A stretch of 64,000 nucleotides of DNA from NCBI GenBank assembly GCA_949592205.1, contig CATIUR010000003.1, positions 75,358,501 to 75,422,500 on the forward strand, written 5' to 3'. Origin of the DNA: Helichrysum umbraculigerum (lineage: Eukaryota; Streptophyta; Magnoliopsida; Asterales; Asteraceae). Numbering within the stretch: position 1 is the first letter of the stretch; each line of letters opens with the position of its first letter. The notes below the pieces were generated by a model. That model saw nothing but the letters and a program-made list of their open reading frames with translations. It made no database searches and was not told where the DNA came from. Below are positions 21,834 through 34,219 of this stretch, piece by piece. Made by a program: the position numbers and the translations under genes.

Positions 21834-24800
21834 TTAGCTCTGAGTCGCAGATGGAGTGGAGTCTGTGAATAGCTGTGGATATTTGAGTCGCATCTGGTCT
21901 TCTCGTTCCTAGGTGAATTCCGGACCTCGCCGCGAATTCCACCGAACTCTGACTATAGGGATACGACTTTGCTTAAGCTCCTTGACCTCACGGTCCATGA
22001 TCTCCACTGGTGTCTCGACAAAATGAAGTTTGTCATCAATCTGAATCTCCTCGAGGGGAATAATGAGTGTCTCATCGGACAGACATTTCTTAAGATTAGA
22101 AATGTGGAATACGGGATGCACGCTACTGAGGTGAGGAGGTAGCTGCAATCGATATGCGACTGGACCAATCCTTTCAAGGATTTCAAAAGGTCCGATGTAC
22201 CTAGGATTTAACTTCCCACGTTTGCCGAATCGGATGACACCTTTCCAAGGTGATACTTTGAGCAATACTCGATCCCCAACCTGGAACTCGAGATGCTTGC
22301 GTCTCACGTCAGCATAACTCTTCTGACGATCATGTGCGGCCTTCAGTCGTTGCTGGATACCAACGATCTTCTCGGTGGTTTCATGAATGATTTCAGGACC
22401 AGTGAGTTGACTATCTCCAACTTCGGTCCAACAGATAGGCGATCGGCACTTACGACCGTACAGTGCCTCAAAAGGTGCAGCTCCAATACTGGTGTGGTAG
22501 CTGTTGTATGAGAATTCACGCAATGGCAAATGCTGTTCCCAATTCGCACCGAAGTCAATTACGCAGGCGCGTAACATATCTTCCAGCGTTTGAATTGTCC
22601 TTTCACTTTGGCCATCGGTTTGTGGATGATAGGCTGTACTCATATCTAAACGAGTACCCAATGACTTTTGTAATGATTGCCAAAAGTTAGATGTGAATCG
22701 GCTGTCTCTATCAGAGATAATTGAGATTGGAACGCCGTGTCTTGATACGATCTCCTTCATATAGATTCGCTTGAGATGTTCCATTTTGTCAGTTTCCTTC
22801 ATGGCGAGGAAATGAGCTGATTTGGTGAGCCGATCAACGATCACCCAAATGGTGTCGTAACCACTAGCTGTTTTAGGGAGTTTCGTGATGAAATCCATGG
22901 AGATTTGCTCCCATTTCCATTGAGGGATTTCCGGTTGCTGGAGCAAGCCGGAGGGTTTCTGATATTCGGCTTTAACCTTGGAACATGTGAGGCATTTGCT
23001 GACGTACGTGGCAATCTCCGCTTTCATGTTCGGCCACCAGTACAGTCCCTTGATGCCATGATACATCTTGTCCGATCTAGGATGTATATAGTATTTGGAC
23101 TTGTGAGCTTCATCCATCACTAAGTCTCGAAGGTTTCCAAACTTAGGTAACTAGATTCGATTTGCGAAGTACTTGACCCCATTGGGTTTGGTTTCGAATT
23201 GATTCTCCATGTTTCGCAAGGCCTCGTCTTTGATGTTTTCAGGTTTCAATGCTTCGAGTTGGGCGGTGAGGATTTGAATGATTAGATCATTATGAATGGT
23301 AATACTGAGGGCTCGGACTCGAAGGGGTTTGGTGCGCTCTTTTCGACTTAGGGCATCAGCAACTACATTTGCTTTTCCCGGATGGTACTTGATCTCACAG
23401 TCATAATCGGTGAGCAACTCTACCCAGCGTCGTTGCCTCATGTTGAGATCCTTCTGATCAAATATATGCTGAAGACTTTTATGATCAGTGAAGATGGTAC
23501 ATTTCGTGCCATACAGATAATGTCTCCAGATTTTGAGTGCGAACACTACGGTTCCTAATTCGAGATCATGGGTTGTGTAGTTCTTCTCGTGAACTTTGAG
23601 TTGTCGGGAGGCGTAAGCTATGACTTTTTCTCGTTGCATCAACACGCAACCAAGACCTTGATGTGAAGCATCGCAGTATACCACGAAGTCTTCATTGCCT
23701 TCGGGTAATGATAAGATAGGTGTACTGCAAAGCTTTTGCTTTAATAACTGAAATGCTGACTCTTGCTTATCAGTCCAATTGAACTTCTTCTCTTTCTGAG
23801 TCAGTGTCGTGAGTGGTTGTGCTATTTTGGATAAATTCTCAATGAAGCGCCGATAATAACCAGCCAATCCTAGAAATTGGCGTACTTCTGTCGGCGTTGA
23901 CGGTGCTTGCCAGCACTTGATAGCCTCAATCTTTGAGGGATCAACATGAATTCCCTGACTGTCAATCACATGACCAAGGAATTGAACGGTCTGAATCCAG
24001 AATTCACACTTGGAGAACTTAGCATATAATTCCTCGTGTCTAAGGAGTTCTAGAATGGTTTTGAGATGCTGCTCGTGCTCTTGCTCGTTACGTGAGTAGA
24101 TAAGAATGTCATCAATGAAAACAATGACAAACTTGTCGAGGTATGGTTTGCACACTCGGTTCATAAGATCCATGAATACTGCCGGTGCATTAGTCAAACC
24201 AAAGGCCATAACCTGAAACTCGTAATGACCATAGCGAGTTCGGAAAGCGGTTTTTGGAATATCTTCATCGCGAACTCGTAACTGATGATAACCCGATCGT
24301 AGATCTATTTTTGAATAAACACTTGACCCTTGGAGTTGGTCTAACAGGTCATCAATACGGGGAAGTGGATAACGGTTCTTGATGGTTAATTTGTTCAACT
24401 CTCTGTAGTCGATACACATCCTGAATGAACCGTCCTTCTTTTTCACAAACAGGACCGGAGCTCCCCAGGGTGAAGAACTCGGTCTTATGAAACCCTTATC
24501 CAGAAGTTCCTGTAACTGAATAGACAACTCCTGAAGTTCTGAAGGGGCTAAACGATATGGTGCTCATGCCACGGGTGCTGCCCCAGGCACAAGGTCTATT
24601 GAGAACTCAACTTGCCTTGGTGGTGGAAGACCAGGCAATTCTTCAGGAAAGACTTTAGGAAAGTCTCTGACGATTGGCACATCCTCAAGTCGCTTCTCTT
24701 CTGACTTCTTCTCAATAACATGAGCGAGGATTGCCTGATATCCTTTCCTAAGGTACTTGCGAGTCTTCATACAGGATATGATATTCAATCTCGTTCCACC

Positions 24801-26264
24801 GGTCTCCCCTTGTATGATCAAAGTACTACCAGTGACGAGAGGAATACGAACGATTTTGTCATGACAGACAATTTCAGCTCGATGCTTGGATAGCCAATCC
24901 ATGCCTACTACTATGTCAAAACTTCCAATCTCGATAGGTATGAGGTTTATGGGAAATAGTTCGTTTGCGAGGTTTAGGTTGCAATTTGGTAACACACTAT
25001 CGGCCTCAATCAATTTGCCATTATCTAACTCTACAGTGTACTTAGCTTCTAAGGCAACTGGGGAAATGTCTAATAGTGGGCTAAATTCCTCAAATATAAA
25101 ACTCCTATCAGCACCAGTATCAAACAAAACTGAAGCAGTTAAATTGTTGAGAAGAAACATACCCGTGACCACATTAGGGTCTTCACGGGCCTCTCCAACA
25201 TTCAGCACAAAAGCTCTGCCCCTAGCATTGTTGTTGTTGTTCCCCTTATTCTTCAACTTTGGACACGCATTCCTGAAGTGTCCAGTGTTTCCACACTCAT
25301 AGCAGGCTCGGGGTTGGTTGTCGTTGGTGTTGGTGGTGGGATTGGTTGCAGGTGTTCGGTAGTCTTTGGTAAGATGTCCATATCTCTTGCAGTTGTTACA
25401 GGGTGTACCACAAGGACCATCATGATGAAGATTGCACTTTGAACAGTAGGGTTTACTTCCAGTGTACCCTTTCGTCTCCCCAGAACCTGATGTGTCACTT
25501 TTGACAGTCTCGGTCTTTTTGAAGGTCTGCTGGTTCTGATTCCCAGACCATTTTCTCTTGTTGTTGTTCCCAGAAGACGAGACAGGGTTTCCTTGGCTCT
25601 CTTGCATAGCCATGAGCTCATGTGCTAATCGAATTGTCCCCTGAATAGTGGTTTTGCTAGAAGAGGCGATGTTCCCCCGGACAGGTTCCGGAAGACCGCG
25701 GATGTACCTCTTGACCTTGTCGGTCTCAGTGCTCACTAAGGCTGGGCGAAGGGTTGCAAGTTGTTGGAACCTAGTGGTATAACCAACAATGTCGGTTCCT
25801 TGAACCTTGAGATGCCAGAACTCCTCATCTAGCTTCTGGAGTTCTTCAGATGGGCAATACTCCTCTGTGAGCATTTTCTTCAGATCTTCCCATGGAAGTA
25901 GATAGGCGGTATCTATACCCACAGACTGGGCATAAGAGTTCCACCAGGTGAGGGCACCGTCAGCAAGGGTACATGTGGAGAACTGAACTCTATCCCCTTC
26001 CGCACATTTGCTAATGCGAAAGACGGATTCCATCTTCTCAACCCATCTGATTAGGCCGATGGCTCCTTCAGTTCCTTTAAAGCTTAGGGGTTTGCAGTTT
26101 TGGAAGTCCTTGTAGGAACAAGGCTTGGCAGTAGGAGGGGTATTGGCAGTAACACTAGTCCTTCCGGAGGTCTCTGATGACTGACGCGCCAAGGCTTCAG
26201 TTACTGCCTGGGAAATGAGGGATGCCATCTAGGCATCGGTGTAGTTCCTTGACTTTGGCGGCAT
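21834..26264 (-). pseudogene. Gypsy gag-pol polyprotein with chromodomain, four nonsense codons
   Basis: A single frame with no frameshifts. Its probable ATG is at 26262-26264 (MPPKS..). Domains in order: retrotransposon gag (about 25700-26130), two CCHC-type knuckles (25250-25420; the first has Y for its last C), protease FDTGAD (~25110), reverse transcriptase with KIDLRSGYHQ and FIDDIL (~24110), RNase H from VYCDASHQG, integrase with MDFITKLP (~22880) and SDRDSRFT (~22700), and a C-terminal chromodomain-like segment (about 21880-22060). In-frame stops are TAG 26229-26231, TGA 24564-24566, TAG 23151-23153 and TAG 21909-21911. The stops at 23151 and 21909 replace tryptophan codons in conserved contexts (FANRI-LPKFG and GPEFT-ERED). 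The domain order (integrase after RNase H) and chromodomain place it with Tekay/Del-type chromoviruses. Confidence 0.92.
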
Positions 26265-26960
26265 GATTTTCCTGAGAATAGAAGGATAGGGTTCGTGAGA
26301 GATTGTCCATAAATGAAGATTATCATAGATGTACATATACAAATGCGGTAATATACAACATCACAATATGACAATCAACATTACAGAACAATCAAGAGGT
26401 GTTGAATAACCATCTCTACTGACTAGCAACTACGTGCTAACTAGCCTGGTTATTTGATTTGTTGTGAGTTGGATAAGGTCTCGCTCGAAGTGACTCGGTG
26501 GTCCTCCAAGCTACCTATGAGTTTCGTGATTCCAAGAGAGGTTATTGAGAGCGGGATGAAGTAGAAGGTGTTTCGGTGCGTGTGTGTTTCCATCTCTTTG
26601 ACAAAGTGTTTGGATATGTGAGTGCCTATATATATATAATATATAATAGACTAGCGTATAGTGCTTGAGCGATGACTATCCATGTATACATACATATATC
26701 ACATAATAGTCTTATGAGTGTCTAGCACAAACAATTACGAGTCCCGGTTTCTCTCGAGGTCAGAGTCAACTAATGTATTCCTATTCCAGCATAACCATTT
26801 CAAGTCTTACATCATCTTTATTTAATTGTACATAGTTGATCAGGCTATGTTAAATTAAACTTGTATGCTGTAACTCTTGAACCAATCATACTTAACAGAA
26901 AATACTGCCTAACGGTCATAGTCTAAGCCCACTAATGCAACCTAGTTCACTATAACCTTA
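26265..26960 (-). other. Gypsy 5' untranslated region
   Basis: The interval between primer site and gag start. It has no open frame of interest and contains an AT-rich stretch with TATATA repeats near 26627-26650. Confidence 0.6.
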
Positions 26961-26973
26961 GGCTCTGATACCA
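26961..26973 (-). promoter_or_regulatory. Primer binding site, initiator tRNA-Met (gypsy)
   Basis: The minus strand reads TGGTATCAGAGCC just downstream of the 5' LTR, the standard plant initiator tRNA-Met primer site. Confidence 0.92.
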
Positions 26974-26976
26974 ATC

Positions 26977-29846
26977 TATCGCACCCCCTAATTCGGGTTA
27001 CGTTTGCGGGTCGGTTCGGGGCGCGACTAATCAATAACAAAGCACACCAGATATATAATGAACGACCACTACATGCGTCGTTTTACAAATTACATTGATT
27101 AACGTAAAAGTCTACATATGTTTTACAAAAGACGAGTTCGCATAGATATTTGAGAGATTCTAATACATATCTAATTTATACAAAATATAGAAATGCAGGG
27201 AAATCTCATGATGTTTATATGATTGCATGCGACTCGAGCTACAGTATCCTGATGGGCAGTCCAGCCTAATGCTGAGTACCTGAGATAACATGCTAAAAGG
27301 TCAGCTAAAAAGCTGGTGAGCTCACAGGTTTAATATGATAAGATATGATTTTTGAACCGCAAGATTTAATGAGTTGATTTACAAAACATGTAAATAAATG
27401 AATAATGAGTATCACTGCCAAGAGCACATAGTCTGAGCTTAACTGAGGGGTCAGGATCCACCTTTAAGGACCTGAGCGAGGTGCCTCTCTATGAGTGCCT
27501 AATCTACACTCAATACTGAACAAATGATAATGCGTCCGTTTGACAGGTTAGTGCTTGCTAACTCGGACGGGGATTGTCAATCCCATATGGTACCATACAC
27601 TAACATTCACGCTAAATCATATTAACAGAACTATGCTTCAGAGGACTTTGATTGATTAGAAGAAAACAACTCATGTAGCATATGTGATAATTTGATACTT
27701 GCGTTCACATGTAAAACAAAACAGAGCATGTATCTCACCCCTAGGTAAAAGCATTTAAAATAGGGGCTATGAGACTCACCTGAGTCTAATGAGATGCTAC
27801 TAAGCACAAATGATGATTCACAAGACAATGATGTCGATCAATCGACTGAAACCTGCAGGGCGTCTTAGACGCGCAAGGTTTTGATAAATGATTAGATGTC
27901 TTAACAGACCATCTATGCTAGTTGCTCATCCAACTAGTAATGTCCAAATGATTAGTTTTGGATTGTTTGTATTTTGTAATTATGTACGGCCCGTTGGTGA
28001 GTTCGAATAATAATTCCAAAGTATTATTATTATGATGTTGAAATGATATACTTATAAAGTATATTTGAAATGATTAAATGTTGTATTGTATAAGTATTAA
28101 ATGTTACGCGACGTTTGATACTTATTTTGAAAAATGAATTATAAGTGTCGCATATACTGTGAAATTTAGAAAGTTTGGCGTCACACGAGTTAAGTGTCGT
28201 AGGTATATGTCATTGTTGAAAACATGGTCAATGGTCTCGGTTTGACCCGAAACTTTTACCCAACCCTTAAAATGGTTAAATGAGTTTATAAAAATTATTG
28301 GTTAATCTCGGAGTTGACCCAAAGTGTCGGTTTTGTTAAAGCACCAAAATAGTCCCTTAGTATTCGTTTTCTAGATTTTGGACTCACAAAACCTCTCGAT
28401 TTGGACCACTTCTAGTCCGATTCATACCTAGCCACAAATCACACATGTTCTAATATATGTCTAGGTCATTTCTGCATTTTATGATATTTTTGTATCCCGT
28501 TTACTATTTTTAACAAAAATAAATATGAAGGGTGGTCGGTTTCGTCTCAACAGTGAGGTCAGTCCAAAGATTAGCCTCAACACTACAAACCGTGTATTTT
28601 CAGAGGTGGCCATAGAAGAACTTTTTGTACAAGACATTCACACGAAGATTTCGGTATAAAGTTCATGGGTTGATTCATCCTACAACTCAAGTTATAGTCG
28701 TTTTAGTGAGGGTTATTTTCTGGGACAGATTATATACTTTATATATACTTAAGAACAACGAGTTTCAACCATGGTTTTGGACATTATCTTGTTAGATGAT
28801 CAACTAAACATGTAAATAAACTTGATTTTAGGAATTATAGCAAAAGAGTTAGAGTTTCTTACAAAGAAAACGTGATCTAGTGGCGAAACAAGGTGATGTG
28901 CTCGGTTTTGGACCTCCTCTTCCTTTTCCTTGCTTCCTTCTTCAATATGATGGTAGATTTGGGAATTTTTGGTATGGTTTTAGAGAGAGAGAGCAGAGAA
29001 CGTGAGGGAGTGAGGAGAGAGTGAGAAGTGAGTGCAATTATTGATGAAATGGGATGAAAAAGAAAAGTGATGGTGGTAGCTTTGGTCTTGACTTTTAACA
29101 AACAAGATCCACACTTTGTGGATCTTGTTTTCAAGTTTGAAAACCGGTTGTAGGTGGTCCCACAAGGTGGTGATGACTCCAATTTTTGTTCCTCGCGTTT
29201 GCGTTCCGTGCGGTGTTCGTTTCCTCGGTCGTTTCAACGTTAATGCGCGCGTTAAATAAAATACGTACGTAATATGAGTAACGATTACATTTCGATATTT
29301 TAACTTGAAGTAATACTTAATATTACTTGAAAACACTTACTAAAATGTTTGGTATCGTGACGGTATTGGTTTGCGTGATCGTTTAACGATTAATTAATTG
29401 CGTAACGTTATTAAACGTTATATTTGATTGCGCGTAAATGCGTTAATTTTAATTGAAGTATTTTATCAAAATACTTGGAAATGAATTATAAAAATATAAT
29501 TTTTATAAATTTTGTTTGTTGGGTGTGTTTTGCGCGTTTTGGTCGCGTATAACTTAATCGGTACGATACAAAATACTTATGAAATATTATCGAAATAATA
29601 TTTAGAAAATCACTATGTTTATTAAATAATTTCATATTATTTAATAATTTGAGTTCACCAACGTCCATATAGATGAATCGGAATTAGGCCGATATAATAA
29701 AATGCACGATTAAATAGAATCGCGTAAATGCGTATATTTATAAAATACACGTAATGATACATACAATTAGCCTAACACAGAACTAATTACATGTATTAAA
29801 GCGTGATTAGGTACTAATAACTAGCCCTAATTTGTCGGGTGTCACA
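26977..29846 (-). repeat. Gypsy element 5' LTR
   Basis: Minus-strand start at 29846 (TGTGACACCC) and end near 26977, directly before the primer site. It is almost identical to 18929-21799, so the insertion is recent. Confidence 0.92.
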
Positions 29847-29851
29847 GTATA

Positions 29852-30253
29852 AATTGCGTAACATTTCTAAAGTTTAAAATCTGTTGACGTGTATTCGAAA
29901 CATTTTTAACTAAAGTATTTTATCAAAATACTTTATTTCAAGTTATAAAATTATAAAATATTATTTTTGTTATTAATCGTTCGTTGGGGTGCGTTTCGCG
30001 CGGTTTCATCGCATAGAATATGTTATAAACAAATACGAAAATTTATGTAATATATTATCGTAATATATTATAGTAGATAATGTTTGTTTGGATCATTCCA
30101 CATTATTTGTAAATTTTGTCATCAACGTCCATATTAAATAATGTCGGACCTCGTCTGGTTCATCTGTGTACAATTTAAGCAAATCGCGTACGCGTGTATG
30201 TAATTACAAGTAGTTTAAGCACTAATTAAAGTCTTAATTTGGCGAGTGTCACA
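29852..30253 (-). mobile_element. Old LTR relic, part 3 (5' end)
   Basis: The 5' part of the older LTR, ending GCGAGTGTCACA, i.e. minus-strand TGTGACACTCGC. Shared landmarks with the young LTR include TCAACGTCCATAT and CTTAATTTGGCGAGTGTCACA. There is no polypurine tract to its right, so it is a solo LTR or a 5' LTR and not a 3' LTR. Confidence 0.75.
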
Positions 30254-30857
30254 TAGATCTAGAAATTCGTAGATCTACACCTAAAAAGTAGATCTGAAAA
30301 GTAGATATACTTTTTAGATCTTGAAATAAATCAACTGCATCATGCATCTTACATTATTGCATCTTAATGCAATTAATGTATAATTGGTGCTAGTACTTGT
30401 TACTGCATCTTGTATATTGTTACTGCATTTTATGTGTTGAAATAAAAAAAATAAAAACTACCTATAATTATATTACTGCATCTTATGTAGATCTTGATTT
30501 TATTCTTAAACTTAAGAAATTACTATTACATATTTACTGTATCATGTATATTTGTTACTGCATCTTACGTTCTTTAGCATTTTAAACCGAATCTTGCATA
30601 GAAAAAAGTTTTTTACTGAACAAATTTTTGGACAATTTTTAGGTATTTTTCCGGGCAATGATTCGGACAAATCCACAACTTTATTAAAATTGCAAAATAG
30701 TCCCTCATCCCTTCCCCATCCTGCTCTTCCCTTAAATTTTTTATAAGTCATATATCATATTCATAAAAAAAATAATAATAATAAAATAATGAATTAAAAA
30801 AAAAAAACAAGAATATTCGTATGTGCCCATTGATATTATAGATAGTATATTAAACTA
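30254..30857. other. AT-rich intergenic DNA with dispersed TTACTGCATCTT words
   Basis: The phrase TTACTGCATCTT or a close variant recurs at about 30410, 30473 and 30555, with looser matches nearby. No gene is visible. Short frames on both strands are low-complexity. Confidence 0.5.
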
Positions 30858-31090
30858 CTCCGTCAGTTGGTTGAGTACTTGGATTTTATCCAAGTGGTCA
30901 TGGGTTCAAACCCTGGGGGACATCCTAAATTCTATTGGGGTCTTGGTCCAATGGTCAGGGAGTTTTCCATAGAAAGGTTTATTCCTGAAGGTAATGAATT
31001 CGAGCCTTGTTGTGAGGGGGAACTCCTGCGACGCTATACCCATTCAAGACATGGGAAAGCAACCCCTTTAATGGTCCGTCAGTGATTCCA
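30858..31090 (+). mobile_element. Possible tRNA-derived SINE head
   Basis: CGTCAGTTGGTTGAGTACTT resembles an A box, and GGTTCAAACCC at 30903-30913 is a perfect B box at tRNA-like spacing. The sequence does not fold as a full tRNA. No target duplication was found, so the limits are uncertain. Confidence 0.4.
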
Positions 31091-31444
31091 CAAAGGATGT
31101 TGACAAGTGTTTAATTACTTGTCTACAAATTAAGACGGAACATCCAATGTCATATGAGAAATTCTGCCATTGAACAATTCTATGAGGAATTGGGAACATT
31201 TGACTATGGATCTTATAACAAAGCTACTAAGTACCCCGAGACGATTTGATGCAATTTAGTTAATAGTCGATCGATCAACCAAGATAAGAAATTCTTTGAT
31301 TCCTAAATACATGACCTGTAATTATGATATGTAATGACTCCGGTAATTAGATGTTTCTGAAAGCACACGTCCACGATGAAGTACGGGCTTACATCCCTGG
31401 TGGTCTGTACAATTCAATTTATTTGAAGTGGTTCAATATTAAGA
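31091..31444. other. Intergenic stretch, nothing recognised
   Basis: No open frame, repeat or regulatory motif that I can support. Confidence 0.4.
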
Positions 31445-31804
31445 GCCTGCTTCCGAGATTTTTACGAAAAGAAAAGAGAAGAATGGAATGCAAGATGACA
31501 GAAAAGAAAAGAAAATGAAGAAAATTTTTGCGTTCCAAGTTGGAAAGAAAAGAATAGAAATTTACATGTTTCGTGTTCCCGAGTTGAAAAGAAATGGAAG
31601 GAAGTGACATTTTATAACTAGTTAAACCTTCTATCCTTCCAAATCTTCCTAATATTGGAGAGAAAGTTTGGAGAGAAAAGAAGGTTCAGTTCTACTCCCA
31701 CTTCTTTTCTCTTCTGTCCATCAGAAAAACTCGGGAATACAATATATTTTTTCTTCATTCCAATTCTTTTCTTTTCTCTCGAAAAATTAACTCGGGAGCA
31801 GGGC
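31445..31804. mobile_element. MITE with ~45-bp imperfect terminal inverted repeats
   Basis: The left arm GCCTGCTTCCGAG...GAAAAGAAAAGAGAAGAATG is mirrored by the right arm ending CTCGGGAGCAGGGC. The flanks TTAAGAGC and CTAAAAGC could be a decayed 8-bp target duplication, as for hAT elements. There is no transposase. It lies ~250 bp downstream of the 3' UTR of the gene at 32200-34219. Confidence 0.7.
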
Positions 31805-32199
31805 CTAAAAGCAATAAGTGACATACACTTTTGAAAAAGTACAGAGATAATCGATAATATAATAGAAACGTTATTTTGGTCATGTAAAATGAATTATAAC
31901 TTAACTTTTAGGTGATTTAACAATAAATAATAAAGGAGGTACTTTACAGATCTGTTCTTCTATAAAGATGTAAAAATAACTCACATCAAATCAAAGTAAA
32001 CTAACACAATACCAATAGAAATGATCATTTCAATCCAACTTCCCTATTCAAAATACATTTTCAAGGAAGCTCTATACTCAGCTGATAAACTAATACACTA
32101 TATAAAAAAACATAAAAAAATGCCCACCTATAATAGCTGTATACATACAATAGTAACAAAACAATACAACTCATGCTTGATATAAGCAAAGAAAACCTC

Positions 32200-34219
32200 C
32201 TAAGAAATCGGTCCAGCAACCTGCATTGTTGCAGATTCCCATTCGACCACCTCGCCACAATGTCCACCTGTAACCCCTACTTGATGGGACCCACCAACCA
32301 TTGCTTTTAGGCGATACCGTTCAGCCCTTGACCCAATCACCTGACCCAAAACAGAAGCTGCTATAGTAAAAGCCATGGCTGATTTGGGCATCAAAACTGA
32401 CTTTCTAAGCATGGCAATAAATGGAACAGCTGCATGAACCGCTGCAAACCAAGAAGGTGAGAATTTTTCAGTGTGTTCTCTCCATATTCCTAATGGCACA
32501 TTAGCAGCCATGCCCATGACCCCAATCACGAGTACTTTTGCAGGCAATGGTTGGGGTCTGAGGTTCTTTGCAAAGGCGGTTTTGGCAAGAGCGGCTCGAG
32601 CAGCCACGATGACTGGTGGACACCTGTAGTTTATGCCTGATGGGAGTTTAAGTGCATTGGCCATAAGTGGTAGGACATTAGTAACTGATCTGTAGGATTT
32701 GGCCATTGGGCATTTTCCATTTTGTAGCCATTCTTCACCCATTGCTTCATGATTAGAGTCTCCTTTCTGTAAAATTAATTATAAGAAGGCGAGTTAGATC
32801 ACTTTTCACTTACGGATGCTGAAGAAAACTGTAATGTTTGGTTTCACAAGAAGTTTTAAGTAAAATTGACTTGCGGGGTGTTTTAACGTGTGGTTTGAAA
32901 GTGCTTATGTAATCTTGAATAATCATGATCTATCAACTGTAACAAAAGGGTTGTATGAAATACTGTTTGGATGTGTTTTTATCGTTTGAACTTGTACATA
33001 AGTTGTTTAATTACTTGGCAAGGATATATTTATATGACAAGATAAAAAGATATTTGTCCAAAAAACAATATACCAATAGTCAGATTAGAGTAAAAGTCTC
33101 TCAAACTAATTTAAGAAGTGCTTAGTTAATTTAATATAATAGTTTTCTAATAATCACTTTACCCTTAAATAATCAGAATTTGTTTCAAAACCCGAATCTA
33201 AGCAGCCCCTTGTATACACATCATAGTGATAATAATTTTTTTTTATATTGGTTCTGATTCAGAGGATTCATATATACTTTTATTTTATATAATAGACATT
33301 TAAGTCCCCAGGATGGTAGTCTATTGGTGGGGGACATGCAACATAAAGGTGGAGCTCAGGTTCAATCCCAGTCCCCAGGTTCCTTTAACCGGTTGTTTGA
33401 TGGGGGCCGCTAGATGGTCGGTTACCATTCTTTTTTATAATAGACATTTAACTGATATAAGTGAACACTTGCTTTCCATTTGAGATGTCTCACATCCTTT
33501 AATAAAAACTTGTATGCCACAATGACTTGCATATCCATTGCTATAATTAGCTAATGTACCTGTGAAGATTGTTTCTTGGTTGGTTTGTGTTTTCTTTGTT
33601 GATTCTTGAACATCTCATTGAACATATCAAACCCAAAGGCCCCACCAAAACCAGAGAGACTTATAGTAGCTGCTTTCGCTGCCAAAGGGTTAAACTGCTG
33701 TGGAGGAGGTTCAGACCTCGACTTCCGAGGACCGTGTGATGATGGCTCAGAAAGCGGAACCACGCCATTTTGCCCATGGAAGACCCTAAACGCCATATCA
33801 AAATTGGGACCGTCCTCAAATATAGGACCTTTGGTTCCCCGTACCTGATCACCAGAAAAGAAACCATGAGGATGTGTTTTAGACATTTCAACTGTTTTTT
33901 TTGTTTTTTGTTTTTTTCAGGATAATCTAGTAATTAAGGGGTCTTTATGATATTTGTTTTACTATGCTGATTGCGTATAGACGAAATGTTTGCAAATAAT
34001 TTAAAGTGGACATAAACAACATATAATTGCAATAAAGATGTAAAGTTACTATATTCGAGAAACAAATGGAAGGTAACTTACTGGCAATGGGATAGCCACG
34101 GATGAAGAGAAGGAGAAATTAGTTGGTTCGTTAATGTTACGCAGAAATGGGCAACTAGCAATATTTGGTTGGGAAGCTAATGATTCCTCGGTCATGTTCC
34201 TAGTACATATAAAGTTCAT
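32200..34219 (-). CDS. Conserved-looking plant protein of unknown function, three coding exons (329 aa)
   Basis: Coding exons on the minus strand are 34082-34219, 33560-33844 and 32200-32766, joined in frame at GT..AG introns (donors GTAAGT and GTACAT, acceptors CAG). A further non-coding first exon probably ends at 35032 with donor GTATGA, with its acceptor CAG shortly upstream of the ATG. The protein starts MNFICTRNMTEE and has an N-terminal motif CPFLRNINEPTNFSF. A segment GPIFEDGPNFDMAFRVFHG follows, then a basic linker KNQQRKHKPTKK. The C-terminal half is alanine-rich and hydrophobic, with VLVIGVMGMAANVPLGIW and SAMAFTIAASVLGQVIG, which could be membrane segments. I do not recognise the family. 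Its clean splicing, full frame and position beside TFIIF-beta make it a real gene; a plastid or membrane location is only a guess. Confidence 0.85.
33304..33435 (+). mobile_element. Short tRNA-derived SINE in the second coding intron, 16-bp target duplication
   Basis: A 132-bp insertion flanked by TATAATAGACATTTAA at 33288-33303 and 33436-33451. It has a B box GGTTCAATCCC at 33359-33369, an A-box-like GGTAGTCTATTGG upstream and a T-rich 3' tail. The long target duplication and T tail fit a plant SINE of the Au type. It sits in the intron between exons 2 and 3 of the gene at 32200-34219, in the opposite orientation. Confidence 0.85.

Larger units (their letters stand above)
18929..29846 (-). 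mobile_element. Complete Ty3/gypsy chromovirus (Tekay/Del-like) retrotransposon
   Basis: A 10.9-kb element on the minus strand. Its LTRs are 26977-29846 (5') and 18929-21799 (3'), about 2.87 kb each and nearly identical. The target duplication GTATA lies at 18924-18928 and 29847-29851. A tRNA-iMet primer site is at 26961-26973 and a polypurine tract at 21800-21810. One gag-pol frame (21834-26264) ends in a group II chromodomain-like region. The frame carries four nonsense codons, so this copy cannot make a full polyprotein although its structure is complete. Confidence 0.93.

Noticed and set aside
23151..24566. Programmed readthrough of the gypsy stop codons
   Set aside because: There are four stops, two at conserved tryptophan positions inside domains, which fits mutation better than regulation.
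24886..25302. 138-codon plus-strand frame
   Set aside because: It is the antisense shadow of the gypsy protease and knuckle region.
30858..30930. Possible tRNA gene
   Set aside because: The B box is perfect but no cloverleaf with paired acceptor arms can be formed; a SINE head fits better.
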